NCBI GenBank assembly: GCA_012510515.1
Contig: JAAZHW010000091.1
Span: 1-5,068, forward strand
Reading direction: 5' to 3'
Source: Parcubacteria group bacterium
GTDB lineage: Bacteria; Patescibacteriota; Minisyncoccia; UBA6257; JAAZHW01
Length of the DNA stretch: 5,068 nucleotides
Shown here: positions 1 to 4,928 of the stretch, piece after piece
How positions within the stretch are numbered: position 1 is the first letter of the stretch
How the letters are laid out: every line of letters begins with the position of its first letter
Translations under genes and position numbers: made by a program
The notes under the pieces: generated by a model
Told to the model about the DNA's origin: nothing
Seen by the model: only the letters and a program-made list of their open reading frames with translations
The model's database searches: none

Positions 1-1379
1 AACATTAAAGGTAATTTATTTTCTGGTACTGGCACGGCTCCGCATTTTGGGCAGTGAATAATAGGAATTGGTTCACCCCAATAACGTTGACGAGAAAAAA
101 TCCAATCTCGCATTTTATAATTTGTCACCTTTTTCGCGCCAACAAATAAAGCAATTTTTGCTTGAGCTTCTCTATTATTTAATCCATTAAATGGACCGGA
201 GTTTATTAAAATCCCATCGCCAATATAAGCATTTTCTAATTGATGTTTTTCACCATCAGGACTAATAACCTCAACAATTTCTAATTTAAATTTTTTAGCG
301 AATTCAAAATCTCTTTCATCATGAGCTGGCACGGCCATAATTGCGCCAGTGCCATAATGACTTAAAACATAGTCAGAAATCCAAAGAGGAATTAATTTTT
401 TATTTGTCGGATTAACAGCTAATATTCCTTTTAATTCTACGCCGGTTTTTGTTTTGGCCAAATCCGTTCTTTCTAGTTCCGATTTTTGCATTGTTTCTTC
501 AATATATTTTTCTACTTCATAGCGATTACTAATGTAATCTTTTAGTTGATTAACCAAGGAGTGTTCTGGCGCCAAAACCAAATAAGTAGCGCCAAACAAC
601 GTATCAATTCGCGTGGTAAAAACTTCTACTTCACTGATTTTGAAATTATTTTTATCTTTAATAGCAAATTTAATTTGATGGCCAGTTGATTTTCCAATCC
701 AATTTTTTTGCATTTCTTTAATATCTTCGGGCCAATCAAGACTATCAATGTCTTTTAATAATTTTTCCGCGTAAGCGGTAATTTTTATCCACCATTGTTT
801 TAACATTTTTCTTTCTACTGGCGCGCCACAGCGTTGGCATTTTCCATCAGCGCTTACTTCTTCATTGGCCAAACCGGTTTTACACGATGGGCAAAAATTA
901 ATTGGCGCTTCTTTTTCATAGGCTAATCCTTTTTCAAAAAGTTTTAAAAACATCCATTGAGTCCATTTATAATATTTAGGATCAGTAGTATTAATTTCTC
1001 TTTTCCAATCATAAGCAAACCCCATTCTTAAAAGTTGTTTTTTAAAAACTTTAATGTTTTTGGCTACAATTTCTGATGGTTGTTTTTTTACTTTTATTGC
1101 ATAGTTTTCTGCTGGCAAACCAAAAGCATCCCAACCCATCGGATGAATAACTTCATATCCCTGCATTTTTTTAAAACGACTGTAAATATCGCCAGCCGTA
1201 TAATTTTCTACGTGTCCAACATGAAGTCCTTCGCCCGATGGATAAGGAAACATTTCTAAAACATAATATTTTGATTTTTTAGAAAAATCTTTTGCTTGAA
1301 AATTTTTATAATTATTTTTTTGCCATTGAGTTAACCATTTTTTTTCTATTTTTAAAAAAGGGTAATTATAAAATTTCAT
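1..1379 (-). CDS. leuS: Leucyl-tRNA synthetase, N-terminal 459 residues (cut by the window edge)
   Basis: Class I aminoacyl-tRNA synthetase that charges tRNA-Leu with leucine in the cytoplasm. Translating from ATG at 1379 gives 459 codons without a stop, and the frame leaves the window at base 1. Visible landmarks in order are: the HIGH-type ATP motif in [13 protein letters not shown] (HVGH, residues 53-56); the family stretch [18 protein letters not shown] (about 79-96); a zinc-binding insert with Cys pairs at 163/166 (CPSC) and 181/184 (CQRC); the CP1 editing domain with the Thr-rich motif TTRIDTLFG (255-263) and [14 protein letters not shown] (348-361, Asp354 being the conserved editing Asp); and the catalytic-core block [17 protein letters not shown] (423-439), followed by a CPKC pair (443-446). 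The KMSKS loop and tRNA-binding C-terminus lie outside the window. The start fits the usual LeuRS N-terminus; no Shine-Dalgarno motif precedes it. The family usually has TTRPDT, so Ile at 258 is unusual. Identity is certain from motifs; only the 3' end is missing. Confidence 0.98.
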   Translation of the reverse strand, partial: MKFYNYPFLKIEKKWLTQWQKNNYKNFQAKDFSKKSKYYVLEMFPYPSGEGLHVGHVENYTAGDIYSRFKKMQGYEVIHPMGWDAFGLPAENYAIKVKKQPSEIVAKNIKVFKKQLLRMGFAYDWKREINTTDPKYYKWTQWMFLKLFEKGLAYEKEAPINFCPSCKTGLANEEVSADGKCQRCGAPVERKMLKQWWIKITAYAEKLLKDIDSLDWPEDIKEMQKNWIGKSTGHQIKFAIKDKNNFKISEVEVFTTRIDTLFGATYLVLAPEHSLVNQLKDYISNRYEVEKYIEETMQKSELERTDLAKTKTGVELKGILAVNPTNKKLIPLWISDYVLSHYGTGAIMAVPAHDERDFEFAKKFKLEIVEVISPDGEKHQLENAYIGDGILINSGPFNGLNNREAQAKIALFVGAKKVTNYKMRDWIFSRQRYWGEPIPIIHCPKCGAVPVPENKLPLM

Positions 1380-1433
1380 ATTTTTATTTTAAAAATTAAT
1401 AAAAATTTGACTGATTTTTAGCTAATAAAATTT

Positions 1434-1462
1434 ATTATAATCTAAAAATTAAAAATTATAAA
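1434..1462 (-). promoter_or_regulatory. Candidate sigma-70 promoter for leuS
   Basis: On the minus strand a TTTATA hexamer (1462-1457, 4/6 match to TTGACA) lies 17 bp upstream of a perfect TATAAT (1439-1434). Transcription would start near 1427, giving a leader of about 48 nt before the leuS ATG. It sits between the intergenic hairpin and leuS, which would suit independent leuS transcription. The region is almost all A/T, so a chance match is quite possible. Confidence 0.35.
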
Positions 1463-1494
1463 TAATAAGGAATGGCTTTTAATTTTATTTTTCC

Positions 1495-1536
1495 GAGGCG
1501 GTGATGTTTATTTTAAAAAATAAACATCACCGCCTC
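1495..1536. terminator. Perfect 16-bp hairpin between gpmI and leuS, possible gpmI transcript end
   Basis: The arms at 1495-1510 and 1521-1536 are exact reverse complements (GAGGCGGTGATGTTTA and its complement). The T4-A6 centre lets the stem extend by up to 4 more pairs. It lies about 50 nt past the gpmI stop, where a terminator or 3'-end-protecting hairpin is expected. No T-run follows it on either strand, so it is not a canonical intrinsic terminator. It may instead be an intergenic repeat hairpin like those at 3877 and 4223. Confidence 0.45.
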
Positions 1537-1585
1537 ACTTATTACAACTATTGCATTAATTTTTAATTAAAAAATTATTTAATTA

Positions 1586-3175
1586 TTATAAGTACGAAAT
1601 AAGATTAGTGAGTAAACTTTGTCCATTCATTTGATTAGGAATTTCTAATCCCATAGATTCTAAAATTGTTGGCGCTATGTCGCATAACGAACCAGTTGTT
1701 TGTGATTCTAATTCTTGAATTTGTTCATCGGTACGAGGAATTTTTAGACGAAAACTTTCGTCTACTATATAAAAAGGAACAGGATTAGCATTATGATAGG
1801 TATCTTTTTCGCCAGTTAAAGGATCATATAATCTTTCGGCATTGCCATGGTCAGAAGTAATAAACAAAGTCGCTTTTAATTTTTTAGCCACTTCATAAAC
1901 TTTGGCTAATTGTTGGTCAATAATTTTAATTCCTTCAACCATGGCATTAAAATTTCCTGAATGAGCCAAAGAATCAGGATTAGCATAATTAACTGCAATA
2001 AAATCATAAACATTTTCTGTTATTGTCGCAATTAAACGTTGAGTAATTTCTGGTGCTCGCATTGTCGGAAATTCATCGACATGAGGAATTTCTTTAGAAG
2101 GAATTAGAATACGGAATTCATTATTAAAAATTTTGTCCGTTAAACCATTAAAGAAATAAGTTAGGTGATAATATTTTTCTGTTTCAGCAATTTTCATTTG
2201 TTTTAATCCTTTTTCGCTTAAATAAGCAGAAAGAGAAGTTTCTATTTTTTCTGGAAAAAAAGCTACATCAGTTTTAAATGTCTCATCATATTGAATCATT
2301 GTAGTAATGTGTGAATTATAAATTTTTTGGCGTGGAAAAAAAATAAAATTATCTAAAACAAAAGCGCTAGTTAATTGCCGAATACTATCTTCTCGAAAAT
2401 CAAAAAAAATTAAACTATCGCCATCTTTAATTAATGGCCAAGTAGATTTATCATCGCTTTCAATAATTAGCGTTGGTTCAACATAAGGATCGGTTAAGTT
2501 TTTTTGATAATAATAATCAAAAACTTCTAAAGGATTTTTTGATTTTTTACCATCACCTTTTGTTAAAAGATTATAAACTCTTTCGGTTAAAGCCCAATTT
2601 TTAGAACGATCTAAAGCATAATATCTTCCGGATAAACTACCAATTTTACCAATATTATATTTTTTTAATTCTAATAAAAATTTTTCCACCAATCCTTTGC
2701 CTGATTTAGGCGGACTGTCACGACCATCAGTAAAAAAATGAAAATAAATTTTAGAAACATTTTTTCGCGAAGCCATTTCTAACAAGGCTAAAATATGATT
2801 AAAAGCACTATGAACATGACCTTCGGATAATGAACCTAAACAATGAACGGTAGAATTATTTTTTAAAGCCGAATCAAAGGCATTGTTTAATGCTTTGTTT
2901 TTAAAAAATTCTCCGTTTTCAATACTTAAGGTTATACGAGGATAATATTGATAAATAATTTTTCCAATGCCCATTGTTAAATGTCCAACCTCGCTATTGC
3001 CTGCTTCACCCCAAGGTAAACCAACCGCAATTCCACTCGCTTGTAAGCTGGTCATCGGATAATTTTTTTTAAAATTTTCTATTGTTTCTGGTTTAGTTGT
3101 GTAAATAGGATTAGAGGCGTCACGTGAGCCAATTCCCCATCCATCTAAAATAATTAAAATATTATTTTTTTTCAT
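1586..3175 (-). CDS. gpmI: 2,3-bisphosphoglycerate-independent phosphoglycerate mutase
   Basis: Cytoplasmic glycolysis and gluconeogenesis enzyme that interconverts 3- and 2-phosphoglycerate through a phosphoserine intermediate, using two Mn2+ ions. It has 529 residues, close to the usual family length. The alkaline-phosphatase-like metal sites are complete: Asp11 (DGWG), nucleophile Ser61 (GNSEVGH), Asp401 and His405 (NYANPDSLAHSG), Asp442-His443 (TSDHGNAE) and His461 (YHNANPVPF). The transferase domain keeps His122, Arg152/Asp153 (HFFTDGRDSPP), Arg184 and Arg190 (GRYYALDRS) and Lys334 (ETEKY). One departure is that the phosphate-binding block usually reads FRxDRxxQ, but here it is FREDSIRQ, with Ser at 264 in place of the second Arg and an Arg at 266. 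The ATG lies 2 nt after the TAA of the upstream 194-residue gene, so the two are very probably cotranscribed and perhaps translationally coupled. No strong Shine-Dalgarno motif is visible. The stop is TAA at 1588-1586. Confidence 0.98.
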   Translation of the reverse strand: MKKNNILIILDGWGIGSRDASNPIYTTKPETIENFKKNYPMTSLQASGIAVGLPWGEAGNSEVGHLTMGIGKIIYQYYPRITLSIENGEFFKNKALNNAFDSALKNNSTVHCLGSLSEGHVHSAFNHILALLEMASRKNVSKIYFHFFTDGRDSPPKSGKGLVEKFLLELKKYNIGKIGSLSGRYYALDRSKNWALTERVYNLLTKGDGKKSKNPLEVFDYYYQKNLTDPYVEPTLIIESDDKSTWPLIKDGDSLIFFDFREDSIRQLTSAFVLDNFIFFPRQKIYNSHITTMIQYDETFKTDVAFFPEKIETSLSAYLSEKGLKQMKIAETEKYYHLTYFFNGLTDKIFNNEFRILIPSKEIPHVDEFPTMRAPEITQRLIATITENVYDFIAVNYANPDSLAHSGNFNAMVEGIKIIDQQLAKVYEVAKKLKATLFITSDHGNAERLYDPLTGEKDTYHNANPVPFYIVDESFRLKIPRTDEQIQELESQTTGSLCDIAPTILESMGLEIPNQMNGQSLLTNLISYL

Positions 3176-3177
3176 AA

Positions 3178-3762
3178 TTAAATTTTTTCTAATAATTTAT
3201 TAGCTGAGTTTATATTGTCTTTAATATTTTTTAAGAGTTCTTTCATTTGATTGGTTGTTTCTAAAACATCGGCTTTGTTTTCTAATGTTTTATTATCAAG
3301 TTGAGATTCATATTCTATTCCGATTTGCTGAGAAAGAATTTCTTTATACGAAGAATAAGATACTAAATAATTCATAGCATTAATTTCCAACTGAGTAATT
3401 TCTTCAAAAATAGCGCGATTGTTTTTATCAACACTTCCTAAATTTACTACAACATTTTTTAAAAGTTCAGTTATTTGAAGCGAATCATTGGTTAATTCTT
3501 GAATTGCTTTCTTTAATTCCAAAGAATTATCTAATGCTTCCTTTAATTGATTTTGTTTATATTTATCTTCTATTAAAGACAATAGATTTTCATTTTGTTC
3601 TATTAAATTAAAAATTTTGGAATTCAATTCTTGAATTTGCCCTATCGTTTCTGAAGGATTTTTTGATGACTTATTAATGTTAAAAATAAAAAGCAGTGAG
3701 GCAATTATCACTATTAAAATGGTAATAAAAATTATCAATTTTTTCTTGTTTGTTTTTTTCAT
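3178..3762 (-). CDS. Membrane-anchored helical protein of unknown function (194 aa)
   Basis: I do not recognise a family. The protein starts with a Lys-rich segment (MKKTNKKK), followed by one hydrophobic helix (about residues 9-29, LIIFITILIVIIASLLFIF). This is a signal-anchor layout that would put the N-terminus in the cytoplasm and the remaining roughly 165 residues outside. There is no lipobox, and no Cys or Trp anywhere. The outer part is rich in Leu, Ile, Glu, Asn, Gln and Lys, with heptad-like spacing and few Pro or Gly, pointing to a long alpha-helical or coiled-coil bundle (about 38-110 and 118-194). The gene ends 2 nt before gpmI, and the frame is open and uninterrupted, which supports it being real. 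It is the first gene of the leftward set beside the origin array. No Shine-Dalgarno motif precedes the ATG. The tie to gpmI is positional only, and no function can be assigned. Confidence 0.8.
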   Translation of the reverse strand: MKKTNKKKLIIFITILIVIIASLLFIFNINKSSKNPSETIGQIQELNSKIFNLIEQNENLLSLIEDKYKQNQLKEALDNSLELKKAIQELTNDSLQITELLKNVVVNLGSVDKNNRAIFEEITQLEINAMNYLVSYSSYKEILSQQIGIEYESQLDNKTLENKADVLETTNQMKELLKNIKDNINSANKLLEKI

Positions 3763-3783
3763 AAATCATTTTTATTTTAATAA

Positions 3784-3826
3784 TTTTTTTAAAAAAAGAA
3801 AGAAAAAAAATAAAAAAATAAAAAAA
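3784..3826. repeat. T7A7 palindrome and oligo-A tract in the leader of the 194-aa gene
   Basis: Seven T (3784-3790) are followed by A-runs of 7, 3, 8, 7 and 7 separated by single G or T bases through 3826. On the minus strand this becomes a U-rich leader directly before the 194-aa gene. Runs of A like this stiffen or bend DNA. A role is not shown; it may be simple low-complexity sequence. Confidence 0.5.
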
Positions 3827-3851
3827 TCAAAATGGAAATTTAAAATGAATT

Positions 3852-3857
3852 ATTATA
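3852..3857 (-). promoter_or_regulatory. Possible -10 element for the 194-aa gene and gpmI
   Basis: A perfect TATAAT lies on the minus strand about 90 bp upstream of the 194-aa gene start, in the only upstream gap. At the expected 17-bp distance there is no -35 match (the GC-rich hairpin arm begins there). It is a weak call in A/T-rich sequence. Confidence 0.22.
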
Positions 3858-3876
3858 ATTTTTTCTAAACTTTTTG

Positions 3877-3911
3877 GTGGCGGCGAAATTCTTTTAGAAT
3901 TTCGCCGCCAC
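3877..3911. repeat. Perfect 16-bp intergenic inverted repeat (GTGGCGGCGAAAT type)
   Basis: The arms GTGGCGGCGAAATTCT (3877-3892) and its exact complement (3896-3911) enclose a 3-nt TTT loop. The hairpin is GC-rich in an A/T-rich setting. It sits upstream of the leftward operon, so it does not terminate that operon, and no T-run follows on either strand. Its outer sequence recurs with one change at 4223-4255, suggesting a dispersed hairpin repeat family. Confidence 0.75.
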
Positions 3912-3955
3912 GCTAGTTTAACTCAATAACTTCTGGTTACGTTCGTTCGTCTAAT

Positions 3956-4009
3956 GTCATTCTGAGCGAAACCCTGTCTACCGGCAGGTAGGGTTTCGCT
4001 CAGAATGAC
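3956..4009. repeat. 20-bp inverted repeat of the GTCATTCTGAGCGAA type
   Basis: The arms at 3956-3975 and 3990-4009 are exact reverse complements over 20 bp (GTCATTCTGAGCGAAACCCT). The 14-nt loop contains a nested CTACC/GGTAG pairing. The TCATTCTGAGCGAA core is a sequence seen in intergenic repeats of many bacteria. The arms could form a cruciform or an RNA hairpin. No gene is present. Confidence 0.75.
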
Positions 4010-4030
4010 TGCGGAATTTGCTGTGCGTGG

Positions 4031-4055
4031 GATTCTTCACTTCGTTCAGAATGAC
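4031..4055. repeat. Third copy of the TTCTGA(G/A)CGAA repeat core
   Basis: GATTCTTCACTTCGTTCAGA followed by ATGAC is the complement of the common GTCATTCTGAACGAAGTGAAGAATC intergenic repeat form. Its last 15 bases (4041-4055) differ by one base from 3995-4009. It sits 22 bp past the preceding hairpin, so this stretch collects several copies. Confidence 0.55.
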
Positions 4056-4089
4056 AGTGGAACTCATTGTTATGCGTAAGATTTTTTCT

Positions 4090-4130
4090 CCGCCTATCGG
4101 CAGGCAGGTTTACCCGTCGGATATAGGCGG
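4090..4130. repeat. Inverted repeat around a CTAYCGGCAGGYAGG element
   Basis: The 8-bp arms CCGCCTAT (4090-4097) and ATAGGCGG (4123-4130) flank 25 nt. Bases 4094-4108 repeat 3978-3992 at 13 of 15 positions (CTAYCGGCAGGYAGG), so the same short element lies inside two neighbouring hairpins. The segment is followed by CTCGGGGTGACA, which also resembles dispersed intergenic repeats. There is no coding potential. Confidence 0.55.
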
Positions 4131-4222
4131 GCTCTCGGGGTGACACTAAAAAACAGCGATCATGAAAATTCCATCAATGGTAGCGATAGTTGATTATTAA
4201 TTAATAGCAATTATTCAGTAAG

Positions 4223-4255
4223 GTGGCAGCAAAAGCTAAAAGATTTCGCTGCCAC
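4223..4255. repeat. Imperfect intergenic inverted repeat related to 3877-3911
   Basis: The arms GTGGCAGC (4223-4230) and GCTGCCAC (4248-4255) pair perfectly, with partial pairing continuing inward (AAAAGCT against AGATTTC). The right arm reads as GTGGCAGCGAAAT on the opposite strand, one base from the GTGGCGGCGAAAT arm at 3877. It is probably a diverged member of the same hairpin family. Confidence 0.5.
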
Positions 4256-4447
4256 TCCAAATATAAACAAAATAAAAATTTTTAGGAAATAATATATAAT
4301 TAATTTATAGCGATAATTTTTTATAGAATTACTACCATAAATTTAGCAATAAACTGACGAATGGGAATATTTTATTATATTTCACAATAAATTTAGTTTT
4401 TGTCAAGGAAAGCTGCCTTTTTAATTTATTGATATGTCGCACAATAT
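4256..4447. other. AT-rich gene-free segment left of the origin array
   Basis: About 190 bp of mostly A/T sequence has no open reading frame that looks real and no DnaA box or parS on either strand. A weak 4-bp hairpin (AAGG 4405-4408 with CCTT 4416-4419) is followed by five T. The segment could be a second unwinding region flanking the array or simple spacer; nothing in the sequence decides this. Confidence 0.4.
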
Positions 4448-4470
4448 TGTTTCACAAAACTTGCGAAACA
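4448..4470. promoter_or_regulatory. Split parS-like palindrome 1 (degenerate)
   Basis: TGTTTCAC and GCGAAACA, the two halves of a parS-type site, are held apart by 7 bp (AAAACTT). As a palindrome the arms are TGTTTCACAA and TTGCGAAACA around AAC, with one mismatch. ParB normally binds abutting halves, so the binder of this form is uncertain. Confidence 0.6.
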
Positions 4471-4472
4471 CT

Positions 4473-4481
4473 TTATCCACA
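4473..4481 (+). promoter_or_regulatory. DnaA box 1 (TTATCCACA)
   Basis: Exact match to the high-affinity DnaA-binding 9-mer. It starts 2 bp after the split palindrome (4448-4470). Confidence 0.88.
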
Positions 4482-4524
4482 GAGGGGTAAAATAATCTTA
4501 AAAACCCCAAAATCTGGCACAAAG

Positions 4525-4540
4525 TGTTTCGCGTGAAACA
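4525..4540. promoter_or_regulatory. parS: parS site 1 (TGTTTCGCGTGAAACA)
   Basis: ParB-binding 16-mer with one change (A to G at position 7) from the palindromic consensus TGTTTCACGTGAAACA. ParB would nucleate here and spread as a CTP-dependent clamp. Confidence 0.85.
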
Positions 4541-4576
4541 TTTTCGGCTTCCGGTACCCCAAAATCTGGCATAAAG

Positions 4577-4592
4577 TGTTTCACGTGAAACA
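4577..4592. promoter_or_regulatory. parS: parS site 2 (TGTTTCACGTGAAACA)
   Basis: Exact, fully palindromic match to the bacterial parS consensus, 52 bp after site 1. Confidence 0.93.
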
Positions 4593-4628
4593 TTTTCGGC
4601 TTCCGGTACCCCAAAATCTGGCACAAAG

Positions 4629-4644
4629 TGTTTCGCGTGAAACA
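4629..4644. promoter_or_regulatory. parS: parS site 3 (TGTTTCGCGTGAAACA)
   Basis: One-base variant of the parS consensus, 52 bp after site 2; last site of unit 1. Confidence 0.85.
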
Positions 4645-4665
4645 TTTTCGGCTTTTCAAAAAAAA

Positions 4666-4688
4666 TGTTTCACAAATTTTGTGAAACA
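4666..4688. promoter_or_regulatory. Split parS-like palindrome 2 (perfect arms)
   Basis: Perfect 10-bp arms TGTTTCACAA and TTGTGAAACA surround ATT. Seen another way, these are intact parS halves separated by a 7-bp insert (AAATTTT). The position matches palindromes 1 and 3 in their units. Confidence 0.65.
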
Positions 4689-4690
4689 CT

Positions 4691-4699
4691 TTATCCACA
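4691..4699 (+). promoter_or_regulatory. DnaA box 2 (TTATCCACA)
   Basis: Exact DnaA 9-mer, 2 bp after split palindrome 2 and 218 bp from box 1, in the same orientation. Confidence 0.9.
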
Positions 4700-4742
4700 G
4701 GGGGGTAAAATAATCTTAAAAACCCCAAAATCTGGCATAAAG

Positions 4743-4758
4743 TGTTTCACGTGAAACA
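4743..4758. promoter_or_regulatory. parS: parS site 4 (TGTTTCACGTGAAACA)
   Basis: Exact parS consensus; first of the three sites in unit 2. Confidence 0.93.
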
Positions 4759-4794
4759 TTTTTGGCTTCCGGTACCCCAAAATCTGGCATAAAG

Positions 4795-4810
4795 TGTTTC
4801 ACGTGAAACA
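4795..4810. promoter_or_regulatory. parS: parS site 5 (TGTTTCACGTGAAACA)
   Basis: Exact parS consensus, 52 bp after site 4. The linker behind it reads TTTTTACCTTCC, unlike the GGCTTCC of the others. Confidence 0.93.
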
Positions 4811-4846
4811 TTTTTACCTTCCGGTACCCCAAAATCTGGCACAAAG

Positions 4847-4862
4847 TGTTTCGCGTGAAACA
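4847..4862. promoter_or_regulatory. parS: parS site 6 (TGTTTCGCGTGAAACA)
   Basis: One-base variant of the parS consensus, 52 bp after site 5; last site of unit 2. Confidence 0.85.
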
Positions 4863-4882
4863 TTTTTGGCTTTTCAAAAAAA

Positions 4883-4905
4883 TGTTTCACAAATTTTGTG
4901 AAACA
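4883..4905. promoter_or_regulatory. Split parS-like palindrome 3 (perfect arms)
   Basis: Identical to palindrome 2: TGTTTCACAA, ATT, TTGTGAAACA. It is the copy nearest the A/T-rich region. Confidence 0.65.
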
Positions 4906-4907
4906 CT

Positions 4908-4916
4908 TTATCCACA
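4908..4916 (+). promoter_or_regulatory. DnaA box 3 (TTATCCACA), next to the unwinding region
   Basis: Exact DnaA 9-mer, 2 bp after split palindrome 3 and 217 bp from box 2. It is the last box before the A/T-rich stretch, the position from which a DnaA filament would load onto the opening strand. Confidence 0.9.
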
Positions 4917-4928
4917 GGGGGGTGAAAC

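Larger units (their letters stand above)
4448..4665. repeat. Origin repeat unit 1 (218 bp, complete)
   Basis: The order within the unit is: split palindrome, 2 bp, DnaA box, a G-run and A/T linker ending in ACCCC, three 52-bp sub-repeats each centred on parS, then TTTTC and an A-run. Sub-repeats start at 4505, 4557 and 4609; the third loses its TTCCGGTA tail, which is replaced by TTTTCAAA. The linker after each parS reads TTTTCGG in this unit. Confidence 0.9.
4666..4882. repeat. Origin repeat unit 2 (217 bp, complete)
   Basis: It has the same element order and spacing as unit 1, with a 1-bp shorter A-run at its end. Its linkers read TTTTTGG or TTTTTACC instead of TTTTCGG. The linkers therefore resemble each other more within a unit than between units, as expected after whole-unit duplication or local conversion. 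Confidence 0.9.
4883..4928. repeat. Origin repeat unit 3 (partial: split palindrome and DnaA box only)
   Basis: The copy repeats the start of units 1 and 2 through the DnaA box and G-run, then breaks off where the others read TAAAAT. Here the sequence is TGAAAC, giving a parS half-site GTGAAAC at 4922-4928. The three parS sub-repeats are absent and the A/T-rich region begins instead. Confidence 0.85.

Noticed and set aside
1..3762. Recoded UGA (glycine) genetic code as in some Patescibacteria
   Set aside because: None of the three frames needs an in-frame TGA to stay open, both visible stops are TAA, and Trp is encoded by TGG.
3677..3868. Plus-strand open frame of 63 codons
   Set aside because: It overlaps the 194-aa gene antisense and its product is mostly Lys, Phe and Asn from the oligo-A tract; a low-complexity shadow.
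4405..4422. Intrinsic terminator (AAGG/CCTT with a T-run)
   Set aside because: The stem is only 4 bp with a 7-nt loop and no gene lies upstream of it on the plus strand.
4421..4728. Two minus-strand open frames of 74 and 76 codons
   Set aside because: They overlap each other in different frames and translate the parS/DnaA repeat array (repeated FHVKH and RFWG strings); no ribosome site or independent support.
4505..4862. CRISPR array
   Set aside because: The 52-bp units are near-identical along their whole length with no unique spacers, and the repeated core is the known parS palindrome.
4448..4905. Noc-type nucleoid occlusion sites
   Set aside because: The Noc site centres on CCCGGG; none of the palindromes here has it, and all keep the ParB-type TTTCAC/GTGAAA halves or a one-base variant.
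4448..4916. Plasmid iteron origin or plasmid centromere
   Set aside because: The sites are chromosomal-type parS and DnaA boxes, and the neighbours leuS and gpmI are core chromosomal genes. Not fully excluded without the flanking sequence.
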